Shown here in pieces: positions 27,999 through 36,844 of a stretch of DNA of 64,000 bases. The translations under genes and the position numbers were made by a program. Origin of the DNA: Carboxylicivirga fragile (lineage in GTDB: Bacteria > Bacteroidota > Bacteroidia > Bacteroidales > Marinilabiliaceae); contig JAFMVD010000001.1 in NCBI GenBank assembly GCA_025499625.1, positions 156,215 through 220,214 of the forward strand, given 5' to 3'. The notes under the pieces are model-generated. The model saw nothing but the letters and a program-made list of their open reading frames with translations. It had not been told where the DNA came from and made no database searches. Positions within the stretch are counted from its first letter, which is position 1. Every line of letters begins with the position of its first letter.

Positions 27999-28985
27999 TT
28001 GCGAAACATCCTGCTACTTCTTTTTATCTTTATTTGCTCCAACTCACTTTTTGCAAAAGAGACTTACAAACGTACGCTTTTATTGATGGGAAGTCGTTTT
28101 GATATAACCCTTATTGCTAATGATTCAGTGCAGGCATCAAAATATATTGATATTGCTATAAACGAAATTTCGCGCATTGAATCGTTGATATCTTCATGGG
28201 ATTCCAATTCTGAGACCTCCCTCATCAATGAAAATGCCGGTATCAAACCTGTGCCTGTTTCAAAGGAACTTATGGATTTAATTGAACGATGTATCACACT
28301 TTCACGATTGACAGATGGAGCTTTTGATATAACGTTTGCATCGATGGATAAAATCTGGTATTTCGATGGAAGCATGACTCGTCTGCCATCTCAGAAGGAC
28401 ATAGACGCTGCCATTCAAAAAATTGCTTATCAGGACATGCTTATCAACAAGGAAAACAATACAATTTTCTTAAAGAAGAAAGGTATGAAAATTGGTTTTG
28501 GTGGCATAGGCAAAGGGTATGCGGCCGACATGGCCAAAAAGAAATTAATAGATGAAGGTGTAACAGCTGGTATTATTAATGCCTCAGGTGATTTATGTAC
28601 TTGGGGCAAACAAAAAAATGGTCAAGATTGGAAGGTGGCTATTACCAATCCTTTAAACAAAGCAAAAGCCTTTGCCTTAATACCTGTTGTTAACGGCGCT
28701 GTGGTAACATCTGGCTCATATGAGAAATTTGTTCAGTTTAATGGCAAGCGTTATTCACATATTATTGATCCTCGTACAGGTTATCCTTCTCAAGGTATAA
28801 TTAGTGTCACCGTATTTGCTCCCCAGGCCGAATTAGCTGATGCCCTGGCTACTTCAATATTTGTAATGGGCATTGAAGTAGGCATTAATAGAATTAATCA
28901 ACTTAAAAAGGTGGAATGTATCATTATTGATGAACTAGGAAAAGTACATACTTCAGATAACATAGATATTTCAAGTTATGAGTAG
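27999..28985 (+). CDS. apbE: FAD:protein FMN transferase
   Basis: ApbE transfers FMN from FAD to a Ser/Thr of exported target proteins. The 328-residue product has a signal peptide (FIFICSNSLFAK), the FAD/Mg-binding segment GFGGIGKGYAADMAKK, the INASGDL motif and the C-terminal HIIDPRTGYPSQG with the metal-binding DALATSIFVMG helix. The start is TTG at 27999: no in-frame ATG precedes the signal peptide. It begins 3 bp after the thioredoxin gene and overlaps the DUF4266 gene by 8 bp, so the four products are probably made together. Confidence 0.93.
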   Translation: MRNILLLLFIFICSNSLFAKETYKRTLLLMGSRFDITLIANDSVQASKYIDIAINEISRIESLISSWDSNSETSLINENAGIKPVPVSKELMDLIERCITLSRLTDGAFDITFASMDKIWYFDGSMTRLPSQKDIDAAIQKIAYQDMLINKENNTIFLKKKGMKIGFGGIGKGYAADMAKKKLIDEGVTAGIINASGDLCTWGKQKNGQDWKVAITNPLNKAKAFALIPVVNGAVVTSGSYEKFVQFNGKRYSHIIDPRTGYPSQGIISVTVFAPQAELADALATSIFVMGIEVGINRINQLKKVECIIIDELGKVHTSDNIDISSYE

Positions 28986-29190
28986 AAAAATAATCTTTGC
29001 ATTGGGTATACTGTTTTTATTGAGCTCTTGTGTTGCAGTAAAGGGTTACCAAAAAGTAAGGCTCAGTGATCCTGATATGGCCTTGAGTGATAAAAAAGCC
29101 GATCGCAACATATCAAATATTCACGCCTATCGCGAAGGTTCATCCGGAGCTAATGGAGGCAAAACAGGTGGCGGTTGTGGTTGTAACTAA
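28978..29190 (+). CDS. DUF4266 small lipoprotein
   Basis: A 70-residue lipoprotein with lipidation Cys18 (LLSSCVAVKG). The mature part has the DUF4266 pattern: KVRLSDPDMALSD, then YREGSSGANGG and the invariant glycine/cysteine tail GGGCGCN. Function unknown. The family regularly sits with ApbE, DUF3570 and thioredoxin-like genes, exactly as here, suggesting a small redox or flavin-carrying component in the periplasm. SSGAN slightly resembles the SGA(S/T) core of flavinylation sites, but no Thr/Ser follows, so acceptor status is doubtful. Confidence 0.88.
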   Translation: MSRKIIFALGILFLLSSCVAVKGYQKVRLSDPDMALSDKKADRNISNIHAYREGSSGANGGKTGGGCGCN

Positions 29191-29201
29191 TAGAAAATAT
29201 A

Positions 29202-30494
29202 ATGCATAGATTCATTCTTATTTTAGGTCTTCTCCTACCCTTTTCTGTACTTGCGCAAGAGATGGCAACAGATACAACAAAGGCTTATAAAAAAAGGGTA
29301 TTGGAATCAACTGAGATTGATCTACTGGGAAGTTACTATGCTCAGGATGGCAACAACGGTGCTGTTACTGGTGGAATTGGAACCGAAGAATTGGAAGATC
29401 TGACCGCAGCCATAATAATTGCAATTCCTCTGAATGATGATGATGTTCTTACCATCGACGCTGGCATCTCTGACTATACCTCTGCTTCAACTGCTAATAT
29501 CGATCCCTTTGTTACAGGAAGCGGCGCCTCTCATGCCGATATTTGGACCAATATTGTAGGTACTTACAGTCATAGTTCTGATAATAGAAACACGGTATGG
29601 TCGGCTAACATGAGTGTTTCCAGCGAGTACGATTATTTTTCCTTTGGTTTTGGAGGTAGTTTTACAAAACTAATGCATGAGAAAAACACAGAATTGAGTG
29701 TACATACCAATATTTATCTTGATACCTGGACTCTTATATATCCTCGTGAATTAAGGCCTTTTGATGTTGGTGGCAAGGGTTTAGATGATGATTTCTTTAA
29801 AGAAAATACCATTACAGGCAACCCTGATTATGCGCCGGTATTTAATGGATTGAATGAGAGAAAGCGAAACTCTTATGCCTTTGGGCTTAATTTATCACAA
29901 ATATTATCTCCCCGACTTCAGGCCTTACTATCAATAGATGTGATTCAACAGCAAGGCTTATTGTCAACACCATTTCACCGAGTGTATTTCAAGGATGTGG
30001 CTCCCTCCTACATCAACAACATACATTTGGCCAATGATGTGGAAAAACTTCCTGATAGTAGAACGAAATTAGCCATTGGTGCACGTTTAAATTATTATAT
30101 AAATGAGGTATTTATTTTACGAACCTTTTATCGTTATTATACCGATGACTGGGGAATAGCATCGCACACAGCCAGTTTGGAAGCACCCATTAAAATAGCC
30201 AATCGATGGACGCTTTATCCTTCCTATCGTTATTATGTGCAAAGTGCTGCTGATTATTTTGCTCCATACAAGGGACATCACTCAAGTGCTCAATTTTACA
30301 CCTCAGATTTTGATGTCTCAAAATACGATGCCAATCAGTTTGGATTTGGACTAAGCTATACCGACATGTTTACAGATTTTCGAATATCGCGCTTCGGATT
30401 AAAAAGCATCGACCTAAAATATGTGAATTATCAACGTAGCACAGGCCTAAAGGCTGGCATTATTACAGGTGGACTTAAGTTTGTAATGGAGTAA
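29202..30494 (+). CDS. DUF3570 family, predicted outer-membrane beta-barrel
   Basis: A 430-residue exported protein with signal peptide ending VLAQE. It is rich in alternating aromatic/polar strands (YYINEVFILRTFYRYYTDDWG, WTLYPSYRYYVQ) and ends in a strand with a terminal hydrophobic-aromatic pattern (GGLKFVME), so a barrel is likely. The N-terminal region has the DUF3570 signature around ISDYTSASTANIDPF and VTGSGASHADIW. It is the last gene of the Trx-ApbE-DUF4266-DUF3570 operon, 11 bp after DUF4266. The SGAS at residues 107-110 is a possible but imperfect FMN-attachment-like motif. Actual role unknown. Confidence 0.85.
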   Translation: MHRFILILGLLLPFSVLAQEMATDTTKAYKKRVLESTEIDLLGSYYAQDGNNGAVTGGIGTEELEDLTAAIIIAIPLNDDDVLTIDAGISDYTSASTANIDPFVTGSGASHADIWTNIVGTYSHSSDNRNTVWSANMSVSSEYDYFSFGFGGSFTKLMHEKNTELSVHTNIYLDTWTLIYPRELRPFDVGGKGLDDDFFKENTITGNPDYAPVFNGLNERKRNSYAFGLNLSQILSPRLQALLSIDVIQQQGLLSTPFHRVYFKDVAPSYINNIHLANDVEKLPDSRTKLAIGARLNYYINEVFILRTFYRYYTDDWGIASHTASLEAPIKIANRWTLYPSYRYYVQSAADYFAPYKGHHSSAQFYTSDFDVSKYDANQFGFGLSYTDMFTDFRISRFGLKSIDLKYVNYQRSTGLKAGIITGGLKFVME

Positions 30495-30638
30495 TACCGA
30501 TTGTAATTTCAAAGCTTCGAAAAAGCTCACTTTAAAGAATAAATGGTATAAAACTTTGAGTTCACATGACATACAGCATTATTCATTGCTTTTGAATTAA
30601 TTATCTTGCATTCCTTATTTTCAACAAATATCCATATT

Positions 30639-32048
30639 ATGAAAAAAGCATATTTATTTACACTCACCTTACTACTAACTTGTACCATAAGTTTTGGTCA
30701 ATATGACCAATATTTCACAGATGCCACCATGCGTCTTGATTTTAATCATGTAGGCAATGCCGATGAGGAACATATTGCCTTTGATCAAATGGTAAATGAT
30801 GGCATATGGGCAGGTAGCAAAACCATATTAATAGATGAACTGCGTTTGGGAAAGTATTTCTTCGAAGTGAAAGATATAAAAACAGAAGAAGTCATTTATT
30901 CAAGAGGTTTTTCAAGCATCTATGGCGAATGGGAAACCACACCCGATGCAAAGAAGAATTGGGGAAGTTTTCACGAATCATTGCGCTTTCCATGGCCTAA
31001 GAACAAAGTAAACGTAAGCCTTTATAAACGGAATATTACAAACGGATTTGATCTAATTTGGAATTATGAGGTAGATCCCAAACATCATCGTGCCTTTGTT
31101 GCACCAGTCGAAAATCACTATAATAGTTTTGATGTAGTTGTTAATGGTGCACCTGAAAAACAGGTTGACATTGTTGTATTAGGCGAAGGCTATGCCAAAG
31201 AAGACATGGCTAAGTTCAAAAAAGATGCACAGCGTTTTGCTGAAGTATTGTTATCAACGGAGCCATTTGCAACACATAAAAACAAATTCTCGATACGTGC
31301 CGTTGAAACCCCAGCCCCTCATTCCGGTGTTAATCACCCCCATCAGGATATTCATACACGTTCGGCATTATCGGTTACCTACGGAGCCTTCAACTCGGAG
31401 CGTTATGCCTTAGGTTACGATAACAAAACCATTCGTGATGCATCGGCTGCTGTTCCTTATGAGTTTACTGCCATTTTAATGAACGACTCCATTTATGGTG
31501 GAGGCGGTATTTATAATTTATACATCACTGCTGCAGTTGATAATGCTTTTCAGGAGTATTTATTCGTACATGAATTTGGACACCACTTTGCCGATTTAGC
31601 CGACGAATATTACACATCGGCTTCGGTTTATGAAATGGATGGAAAACATTTGGAACCATGGGAATTGAATGTTACGGCCAATGCCGATGCAGAAACGATT
31701 AAATGGAAAGATATTGTTACACCTGATACACCTATTCCAACACCTTGGGAAAAGGAAAAGTACGATGAACACAGCATAGCTACTCAGAAAAAACGAGTAG
31801 AAATGCGTAAAGCCAAAGTTGATGAGAAGGTAATGGAAGATTTCTTTATCAAGAAACGAAGCTGGGATGATGAATTACTAGCTAACATGAAATACAGTGG
31901 TAAAGTTGGTGCTTTTGAAGGTGCACAATATAAATCTAAGGGTCTATATCGCAGCGCAGCTAACTGCATCATGTTCACCCGACACGATCATTTTTGCCCG
32001 GCCTGTCAGCGAGCTATTACATTAATTATTGATCAGTATACAAAGTAA
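30639..32048 (+). CDS. M64 (IgA-peptidase-like) secreted metallopeptidase
   Basis: A 469-residue exported protein whose signal peptide ends SFGQ. The N-terminal ~160 residues match the M64 N-domain; the catalytic domain holds VVLGEGYA and the zinc site HEFGHHFADLADEYY (His311, Glu312, His315). C-terminal residues include a cysteine pair in CPACQ. The ATG at 30639 was chosen over 30606 because it puts MKKAYLF directly before the hydrophobic signal core. M64 family members were named for an IgA-cleaving enzyme, but most Bacteroidota members have no known substrate. Monocistronic, ending at a strong hairpin. Confidence 0.9.
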   Translation: MKKAYLFTLTLLLTCTISFGQYDQYFTDATMRLDFNHVGNADEEHIAFDQMVNDGIWAGSKTILIDELRLGKYFFEVKDIKTEEVIYSRGFSSIYGEWETTPDAKKNWGSFHESLRFPWPKNKVNVSLYKRNITNGFDLIWNYEVDPKHHRAFVAPVENHYNSFDVVVNGAPEKQVDIVVLGEGYAKEDMAKFKKDAQRFAEVLLSTEPFATHKNKFSIRAVETPAPHSGVNHPHQDIHTRSALSVTYGAFNSERYALGYDNKTIRDASAAVPYEFTAILMNDSIYGGGGIYNLYITAAVDNAFQEYLFVHEFGHHFADLADEYYTSASVYEMDGKHLEPWELNVTANADAETIKWKDIVTPDTPIPTPWEKEKYDEHSIATQKKRVEMRKAKVDEKVMEDFFIKKRSWDDELLANMKYSGKVGAFEGAQYKSKGLYRSAANCIMFTRHDHFCPACQRAITLIIDQYTK

Positions 32049-32052
32049 AACA

Positions 32053-32103
32053 TTAGGGATCCGATCTTTATAACAGATTTGCTATTAAAGATCGGATCCC
32101 TAA
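32053..32103. terminator. Bidirectional hairpin between M64 and DoxX-like genes
   Basis: A perfect 18-bp inverted repeat (TTAGGGATCCGATCTTTA and its complement) with a 15-nt loop lies between convergent genes. Confidence 0.8.
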
Positions 32104-32122
32104 ATTTCAAATACTCTAATAG

Positions 32123-32476
32123 TTATTTAAGTTTCTTCCAGGTAAAATATGATATAGCTAATAACAATAGTGCTACCAGTGCAGGAAATTGCTCTCCATC
32201 ATTAATCATATAATGGGCAAAGAAGGCCAGTATGAAGTCAAAGAAAAACCCAGCATAGGCCCATTCTTTTAGTGACTTTGACTTATTGGTCCAGATGGCA
32301 ATCAAACCCAATAATTTTGCGATAGCTAGTGGATAAATAATATAAGTTGGGTATCCTAAAGTAGTAAATACCTTGCTCACTTCGGCATGATTAAAAAAGT
32401 ACATACCTGTTGACATTAGCATGAATGCAGTTATTATTCCAGTACTTACTAAATAAGCGATATTAAATTTCTTCAT
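32123..32476 (-). CDS. DoxX-like family four-helix membrane protein
   Basis: A 117-residue inner-membrane protein with four hydrophobic segments and the DoxX-like pattern: MSTGMYFFNHAEV after helix 1, then GYPTYIIYPLAIAKLLGLIAIW, a WAYAGFFFDFILAFFAH segment and a C-terminal helix. The ATG at 32476 was chosen; the open frame extends 43 residues upstream without any membrane or family signal. DoxX-like proteins are often linked to thiosulfate or quinone chemistry or stress, but this short form cannot be assigned a reaction. Confidence 0.8.
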   Translation of the reverse strand: MKKFNIAYLVSTGIITAFMLMSTGMYFFNHAEVSKVFTTLGYPTYIIYPLAIAKLLGLIAIWTNKSKSLKEWAYAGFFFDFILAFFAHYMINDGEQFPALVALLLLAISYFTWKKLK

Positions 32477-32584
32477 CTTTAAAAGTTTATAATAAGTACA
32501 AATCAAGAGTTTGCTTTGTTCAAAAATCCATTTGTAATCAAGAAACAGGCACTTAGCCCTCGGTACTATATAATGCGAATCGTT

Positions 32585-32803
32585 GGTTAAAAACAATATG
32601 AACACAGAGTCGCAAAGGCACAGAGTTTATTTCGTATGCATCTTGGAATTGAATTACACGACTAGTAGTACTAATAATCGTCAAATAACAATTTTATATT
32701 GCAAAGAGTTTCCAGAGGAAAATAGTTACGGATTTAAAACATTAAAACAAAGTAAAAAATAAATATCTCTGTGCTTCAGTGTCTTTGTGTTTGTTTTTAA
32801 ACC
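32585..32803. mobile_element. Possible MITE-like element with ~40-bp inverted ends
   Basis: The left end starts GGTTAAAAACAA and leads into ACACAGAG, TCGCAAAG, GCACAGAG (32602-32625). The right end, read in reverse complement from 32803, starts GGTTTAAAAACAA and leads into ACACAAAG, ACACTGAA, GCACAGAG (32767-32790). The 141 bp between have no coding potential. No target-site duplication is obvious, so it could also be a foldback repeat rather than a transposon remnant. It fills most of the gap between the DoxX-like and WYL genes. Confidence 0.45.
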
Positions 32804-32831
32804 TTGGCTGACATAAATACTATTAATGTGC

Positions 32832-33779
32832 TTATTTATAATGTTGTTGAAGACGAGTTAGATCATTGCGAATTATTGTTTTTAATTCAACAGGCATAAC
32901 TATTTGTACCTTATCAATCATGGATATGACCCATTTGGCAAACAATTCAAGGTTATTATTCGAGAAGGTCATTTCGTGCCAGGTATCTCCCTTGGTTTCC
33001 TTCACTAAACCAAACCAATATTTTGAAGCAGAAATAATTCCAACGATATCCTGATGTACTTTAAGTTTTATGGTATGTAAATTATTATCCTGACTCATCT
33101 GTTCAAAATACTCTTCCAAAGATAAATGTTGCTTCTCGTCGAATTGTTCGTTTAAAATACTTAAGCTATTAATTCGATCTAATCTGAAATCGCGGTAGTC
33201 GTTACGTAATCGGCAATAGGCAATTAAATGCCACTTTTTGTCATAATTGCAAAGACTAATGGGTTCAACTAAACGTTTACTTTGTTGCTTATTGTACTTG
33301 GCCGTGTAGTCAATTTCAAGTACCTGTTGATTGGCCAAAGCACTCTGAATATCCAGCAAGAATAGATTGTCGTTTTTTTGCCCCCAGGTATCAGTACTAA
33401 AAACACTTACTTTGGCATGCAAATTTTCAAGATGCTCCTGTTCGCTCTCTTTTAATACAGATTTCACCTTAAATAAAGCACCTTCAAAAGCCTTACTTAC
33501 CTTCTGATCCGACAGTTTAGCCACCAATTTATCGGCCAATAAAAAAGCACTTGCTTCTTCGCGTGTAAACATAACGGGTGGTAAATGAAATTCGGAATTG
33601 AGAAAATAACCTATACCCGCTTCTGCTCCTATGGGTATACCTGCTTCCTCCAAAGCACGTATATCGCGATATACAGTGCGTAAGCTAATTTCAAACCTAT
33701 CTGCTATTTCCTGAGCCTTAACAATCTTCTTACTTTGTAATTGAATAAGAATGGCACTTAAACGATCAATTCTATTCAC
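32832..33779 (-). CDS. YafY-type HTH/WYL transcriptional regulator
   Basis: A 315-residue regulator. Residues 1-60 form an HTH_11 winged helix (IADRFEISLRTVYRDI). The middle (about 140-205) is a WYL domain ending in YRDFRLDRINSL. The C-terminal part (about 230-315) is the WCX extension. WYL domains bind nucleic acids or nucleotides and often repress stress genes. It begins 145 bp downstream of the GyrI-like gene on the same strand, with a hairpin in between, so it is probably separately transcribed. Confidence 0.9.
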   Translation of the reverse strand: MNRIDRLSAILIQLQSKKIVKAQEIADRFEISLRTVYRDIRALEEAGIPIGAEAGIGYFLNSEFHLPPVMFTREEASAFLLADKLVAKLSDQKVSKAFEGALFKVKSVLKESEQEHLENLHAKVSVFSTDTWGQKNDNLFLLDIQSALANQQVLEIDYTAKYNKQQSKRLVEPISLCNYDKKWHLIAYCRLRNDYRDFRLDRINSLSILNEQFDEKQHLSLEEYFEQMSQDNNLHTIKLKVHQDIVGIISASKYWFGLVKETKGDTWHEMTFSNNNLELFAKWVISMIDKVQIVMPVELKTIIRNDLTRLQQHYK

Positions 33780-33872
33780 CTATAATAGTTTATTGATTTT
33801 GGATTGATATTTACTCTAAACTACAGTATTTATGAATTATGTCCTAATGCCAATGAAGAATAGATTAGATAG

Positions 33873-33915
33873 GGAACGGTTCTTTATTCACCTATTGCAA
33901 ACAGAGAACCGTTCC
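33873..33915. repeat. Inverted repeat downstream of the GyrI-like gene
   Basis: GGAACGGTTCT pairs perfectly with AGAACCGTTCC across a 21-nt loop. It sits 9 bp after the GyrI-like stop and is likely its 3' hairpin, though no U run follows. Confidence 0.6.
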
Positions 33916-33923
33916 TTGAATAA

Positions 33924-34379
33924 TTATGACGCCACTTCAATTTGAATCTCGGTCACACACTTACTCTGATCCTCAAAATCGCAATGGTGATACACCTCGC
34001 GATTGGTCCATTTTAGTTCATAACCTTCTTTGCTCATTTTACCAAGCAAGTCATCATACACTTGTGCAAATTCACTCCAGGCACCAGTAAAGGTATGGCT
34101 TACACAGTTATATTCTTCCAGCTCAACAAACTTCACAAACTCGGTATCAGTTCCTTTTTTAGCAACTGGCACACAAACATTCAACTGAAATTCTGTTTCC
34201 ATTTTGCCATCACAGCCTATGTAGTTCCATATTTGTGGTCCAACAGGCTCCAGTCCTTGCTTCTGTAATTCATTATAAATTTGCTCAGGCACAACTCCTA
34301 CTGCTTCACCAATTTTTTCTAATGTTGTTTTAAAACTGTGTGCTGCTACCAATGTCTTTTCAATAATTTTTGTTTCCAT
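33924..34379 (-). CDS. GyrI-like / effector-binding domain protein
   Basis: A 151-residue protein made of one SOUL/GyrI-like (AraC effector-binding) domain, with the segment TLEKIGEAVGVVPEQIYNEL, the middle WNYIGCDGKMETEFQLNVCVPV and a C-terminal EIQIEVAS strand. It lacks a DNA-binding domain. Such free-standing domains bind small hydrophobic or cationic ligands; some are hydrolases. The ATG at 34379 was preferred to 34424 because METKIIEKTLVAAH is the typical N-terminal strand. Substrate unknown. Confidence 0.8.
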   Translation of the reverse strand: METKIIEKTLVAAHSFKTTLEKIGEAVGVVPEQIYNELQKQGLEPVGPQIWNYIGCDGKMETEFQLNVCVPVAKKGTDTEFVKFVELEEYNCVSHTFTGAWSEFAQVYDDLLGKMSKEGYELKWTNREVYHHCDFEDQSKCVTEIQIEVAS

Positions 34380-34493
34380 ATCGATTAAGTTTAAATTAAT
34401 TTTCAGCAAAGAAAAAGGTAGCAAGTGACAACAGTATGTCAGTAGTAAAACAGAAAAGCATTTTTTATTTCAATAGTTCAGCGAAAAAATAAA

Positions 34494-34517
34494 ACACAGA
34501 GACACTGAGGTACAAAG
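34494..34517 (+). repeat. Third copy of the 8-nt ACAGAG repeat
   Basis: Three octamers, ACACAGAG, ACACTGAG, GTACAAAG, match the ends of the element at 32585-32803. Here there is no inverted partner. Confidence 0.6.
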
Positions 34518-34563
34518 TTCTTTTCTTAAATTATTAACAGCATTCAACTTCAATTATTATATC

Positions 34564-34571
34564 TACATTTG
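34564..34571 (+). promoter_or_regulatory. -7 promoter element of the bioB transcript
   Basis: TACATTTG fits TAnnTTTG. The expected transcription start just downstream (about 34577) excludes the GTG at 34577 as a start codon and favours the ATG at 34607. Confidence 0.5.
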
Positions 34572-34606
34572 TAATTGTGATTGCTGTGAACGAAAATACC
34601 AGGACT

Positions 34607-34900
34607 ATGCATTTCTGTTTTAAACAATGGAGCAGAAAAGGCTATGCCATTTTTAACTCACTTGGCCGTGTGGTTCATATTAGTGCCCTTTCAACAAGTG
34701 TTTCACAAAGTATTGGGCAGCTGGTAGTCATTATTGATTCTATTATTCATCAAATACTGGAAGATGAGGAAGACGATGACATCATGCTTTCAAAGGAAGA
34801 TTTATTAGTATTACAACCTGTAACTATTGACATAGTAGAATACTTACCTGAATTAATTAAAACGACATACAAACTGCCGTTATTGAGGATTATGCCTTGA
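34607..34900 (+). CDS. Small protein preceding bioB, unknown family
   Basis: A 97-residue protein starting MHFCFKQWSRKGYAIFNSLGRVVHI. The basic-aromatic N-terminus QWSRKGYAIFNSLG followed by a moderately hydrophobic stretch looks like short proteins I have seen encoded upstream of vitamin-related genes and TonB receptors in Bacteroidota, but I cannot name a family. The centre has an acidic run (EDEEDDDIM) and the C-terminus is a hydrophobic/basic helix. It ends 24 bp before bioB and shares its promoter, so it may have a role in biotin metabolism or its control. A GTG at 34577 would add ten residues. Confidence 0.6.
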   Translation: MHFCFKQWSRKGYAIFNSLGRVVHISALSTSVSQSIGQLVVIIDSIIHQILEDEEDDDIMLSKEDLLVLQPVTIDIVEYLPELIKTTYKLPLLRIMP

Positions 34901-34924
34901 TAGCGGTTTTTTTTTAGAAAAATT

Positions 34925-35914
34925 ATGGTGGATATATTATTAGATAAAGTTTTAAGCGGGGGACAAATAGGTGAGACAGAAGCCCTGCAGTTACTTAAAA
35001 CAGAAGACAAGGAAAAACTTTACGAAGCCGCCAATACAATTCGTAAGCATTTCAAAGGAAACGAAATGGAAATGTGCTCCATACTGAATGCCAAGTCGGG
35101 AAAATGCACCCAGGATTGTAAATGGTGTTCGCAATCGATGTTTCACAATACCGATGTGGAAGAGTATGAATTAGTCGATTTAAAATTAGCGGAAAAGCAA
35201 GCTAGAGAGAATGCCGATCAGGGCGTGTATCGTTTTTCCTTAGTCACCAGTGGGCGCTCCATCTCCAACAGAAACCTAGACGAACTATGTGGTGTGTATA
35301 GGAACATTCAGAAAAATACAGACATTCACCTTTGCGCCTCAATGGGATTGCTTAATCGTTCGCAACTCGAAAAGTTAAAAGCATCGGGTGTTGAACACTA
35401 CCATTGTAATATAGAAACAGCTCCTTCCTACTTTAAATCGGTGGTTACCTCACATACTATTGAGGAAAAATACCGAACCATACGCTTTGCCCAAGAATTG
35501 GGTATGGGTGTATGCTCAGGTGGTATCATTGGTATGGGCGAAACAATGAAACAACGCATTGAAATGGCCTTGACCTTACGAGATTTGAAAGTGGTATCGA
35601 TACCAATCAACATATTAATGCCGGTTGAAGGTACTGGTATGTCAAATTATTCTCCATTAAGCGATGAAGAAGTATTAACGACTTTTGCCCTATTCCGTTT
35701 CATTAATCCCATGGCTAATATTCGTTTGGCAGGAGGTCGAAATTTGATTTCGCACATTCAGGATAAAGCGCTTAAATCGGGTGTAAGTGCTGCATTAGTT
35801 GGCGATTATTTAACCACCATTGGCACCAATATCCAACAAGACAAAGCCATCTTCGATAAGGCTGGTTTTTCATTGCTTAAGGATGAAAAGTGTTCTGCGG
35901 CTTCTCAACAATGA
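34925..35914 (+). CDS. bioB: Biotin synthase
   Basis: Radical SAM enzyme that inserts sulfur into dethiobiotin. The 329-residue protein carries the [4Fe-4S]/SAM motif CTQDCKWC (Cys61, Cys65, Cys68), the SAM-binding YHCNIETAPSYF segment, CSGGIIGMGE, the PINILMPVEGT segment and the [2Fe-2S]-ligand arginine region RLAGGRN. Length is normal. No other bio genes lie nearby, so it probably acts with biotin genes elsewhere. It is preceded by the small protein in the same transcript and followed by a hairpin. Confidence 0.96.
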   Translation: MVDILLDKVLSGGQIGETEALQLLKTEDKEKLYEAANTIRKHFKGNEMEMCSILNAKSGKCTQDCKWCSQSMFHNTDVEEYELVDLKLAEKQARENADQGVYRFSLVTSGRSISNRNLDELCGVYRNIQKNTDIHLCASMGLLNRSQLEKLKASGVEHYHCNIETAPSYFKSVVTSHTIEEKYRTIRFAQELGMGVCSGGIIGMGETMKQRIEMALTLRDLKVVSIPINILMPVEGTGMSNYSPLSDEEVLTTFALFRFINPMANIRLAGGRNLISHIQDKALKSGVSAALVGDYLTTIGTNIQQDKAIFDKAGFSLLKDEKCSAASQQ

Positions 35915-35980
35915 CCTTTTTGACTTTCGCCTTAGTATCTAATGATACCAATTGTAAACTTTAAGCAAGATATTAAGCTC

Positions 35981-36018
35981 AAAAAAGGCTAGCTAATGAA
36001 TGTAGTCGGCCTTTTTTT
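35981..36018 (+). terminator. Terminator after bioB
   Basis: AAAAAAGGC pairs with GCCTTTTTT across a 19-nt loop and ends in a T run. Confidence 0.65.
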
Positions 36019-36112
36019 AACACGCTTCATCATCAACATTTTATGTACTAACTGATATTAACAAAAATATATTGATTTGGTAATACAACAAGCTGCCAAT
36101 AACAAGTTTAAA

Positions 36113-36619
36113 CTAATCATCACTTTTACTCAAGCGTAATGATAGATCGTTAGCTCTCAACTCCACCAAAGTTGATGTAAAACGCTTTACTTTCCATCGG
36201 TGATTAAAAAGCAATAGCTCCTTTGTACCAAAGGCAAGTGAGAGAAAAAGCTCATCATCATCCTTATCCGAACCAAAATGCACCTCATCAGATTCGTCAT
36301 CTGCTTCCCAATTACCACTTTTAAGTTCTACCTTGTCGTATACTAAGCTATAGGCTCCTTCACCTTCTACCACATTGTCTGATAATTGACTCTCATGATT
36401 GGCCTGTACCTTCCCAAGTTCCGAAAATGTTAACTTTATCTGCGGATGCTCAAGTTCACGTTTGCTTAGCGAATGCTGAAATGCAACTTGCCACGATCCT
36501 TTTGCCAAAGCTTCATTTAGCAATTCCTTGTCTGTTATTTTGTCTGAATCTGATGAGCAGGCACCCAAACAGCTCAAACATAAAATAACTACCAATGTTC
36601 TTATTCCTTTCCTTTTCAT
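36113..36619 (-). CDS. Lipoprotein of unknown function, small beta-barrel type
   Basis: A 168-residue lipoprotein with signal peptide and lipidation Cys21 (CLGACSSDSD). After an acidic linker it has KGSWQVAFQHS at the start and a series of strands ending FNHRWKVKRFTSTLVELRAND. This order, with a Gly-x-Trp near the start, is reminiscent of lipocalin-like lipoproteins common in Bacteroidota, but I do not recognise a specific family. It stands alone between bioB (convergent) and a repeat-rich gap. Confidence 0.65.
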   Translation of the reverse strand: MKRKGIRTLVVILCLSCLGACSSDSDKITDKELLNEALAKGSWQVAFQHSLSKRELEHPQIKLTFSELGKVQANHESQLSDNVVEGEGAYSLVYDKVELKSGNWEADDESDEVHFGSDKDDDELFLSLAFGTKELLLFNHRWKVKRFTSTLVELRANDLSLRLSKSDD

Positions 36620-36844
36620 AGCACGAAGTTTTACTTAAATATACTACCCGTACTTTGCCTTAATATTAAGCCTACATTAGCCGTGTATTAAGCATTGCAT
36701 ATACCTATTAAATAACATTCTACTATGATTTTATTAGTTCCGAAGCCAATATCACCAAGGCATCGGAGCATTTTAGTATTTCAAGCTACTTTCTTACCCC
36801 TATCGAACCCCTTGATTTTACTTTCCCGCGGAAGTTTTGACCAG

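Noticed and set aside
30606..30638. Longer start for the M64 peptidase
   Set aside because: It places 11 polar residues before a clean signal peptide beginning MKKAYLF.
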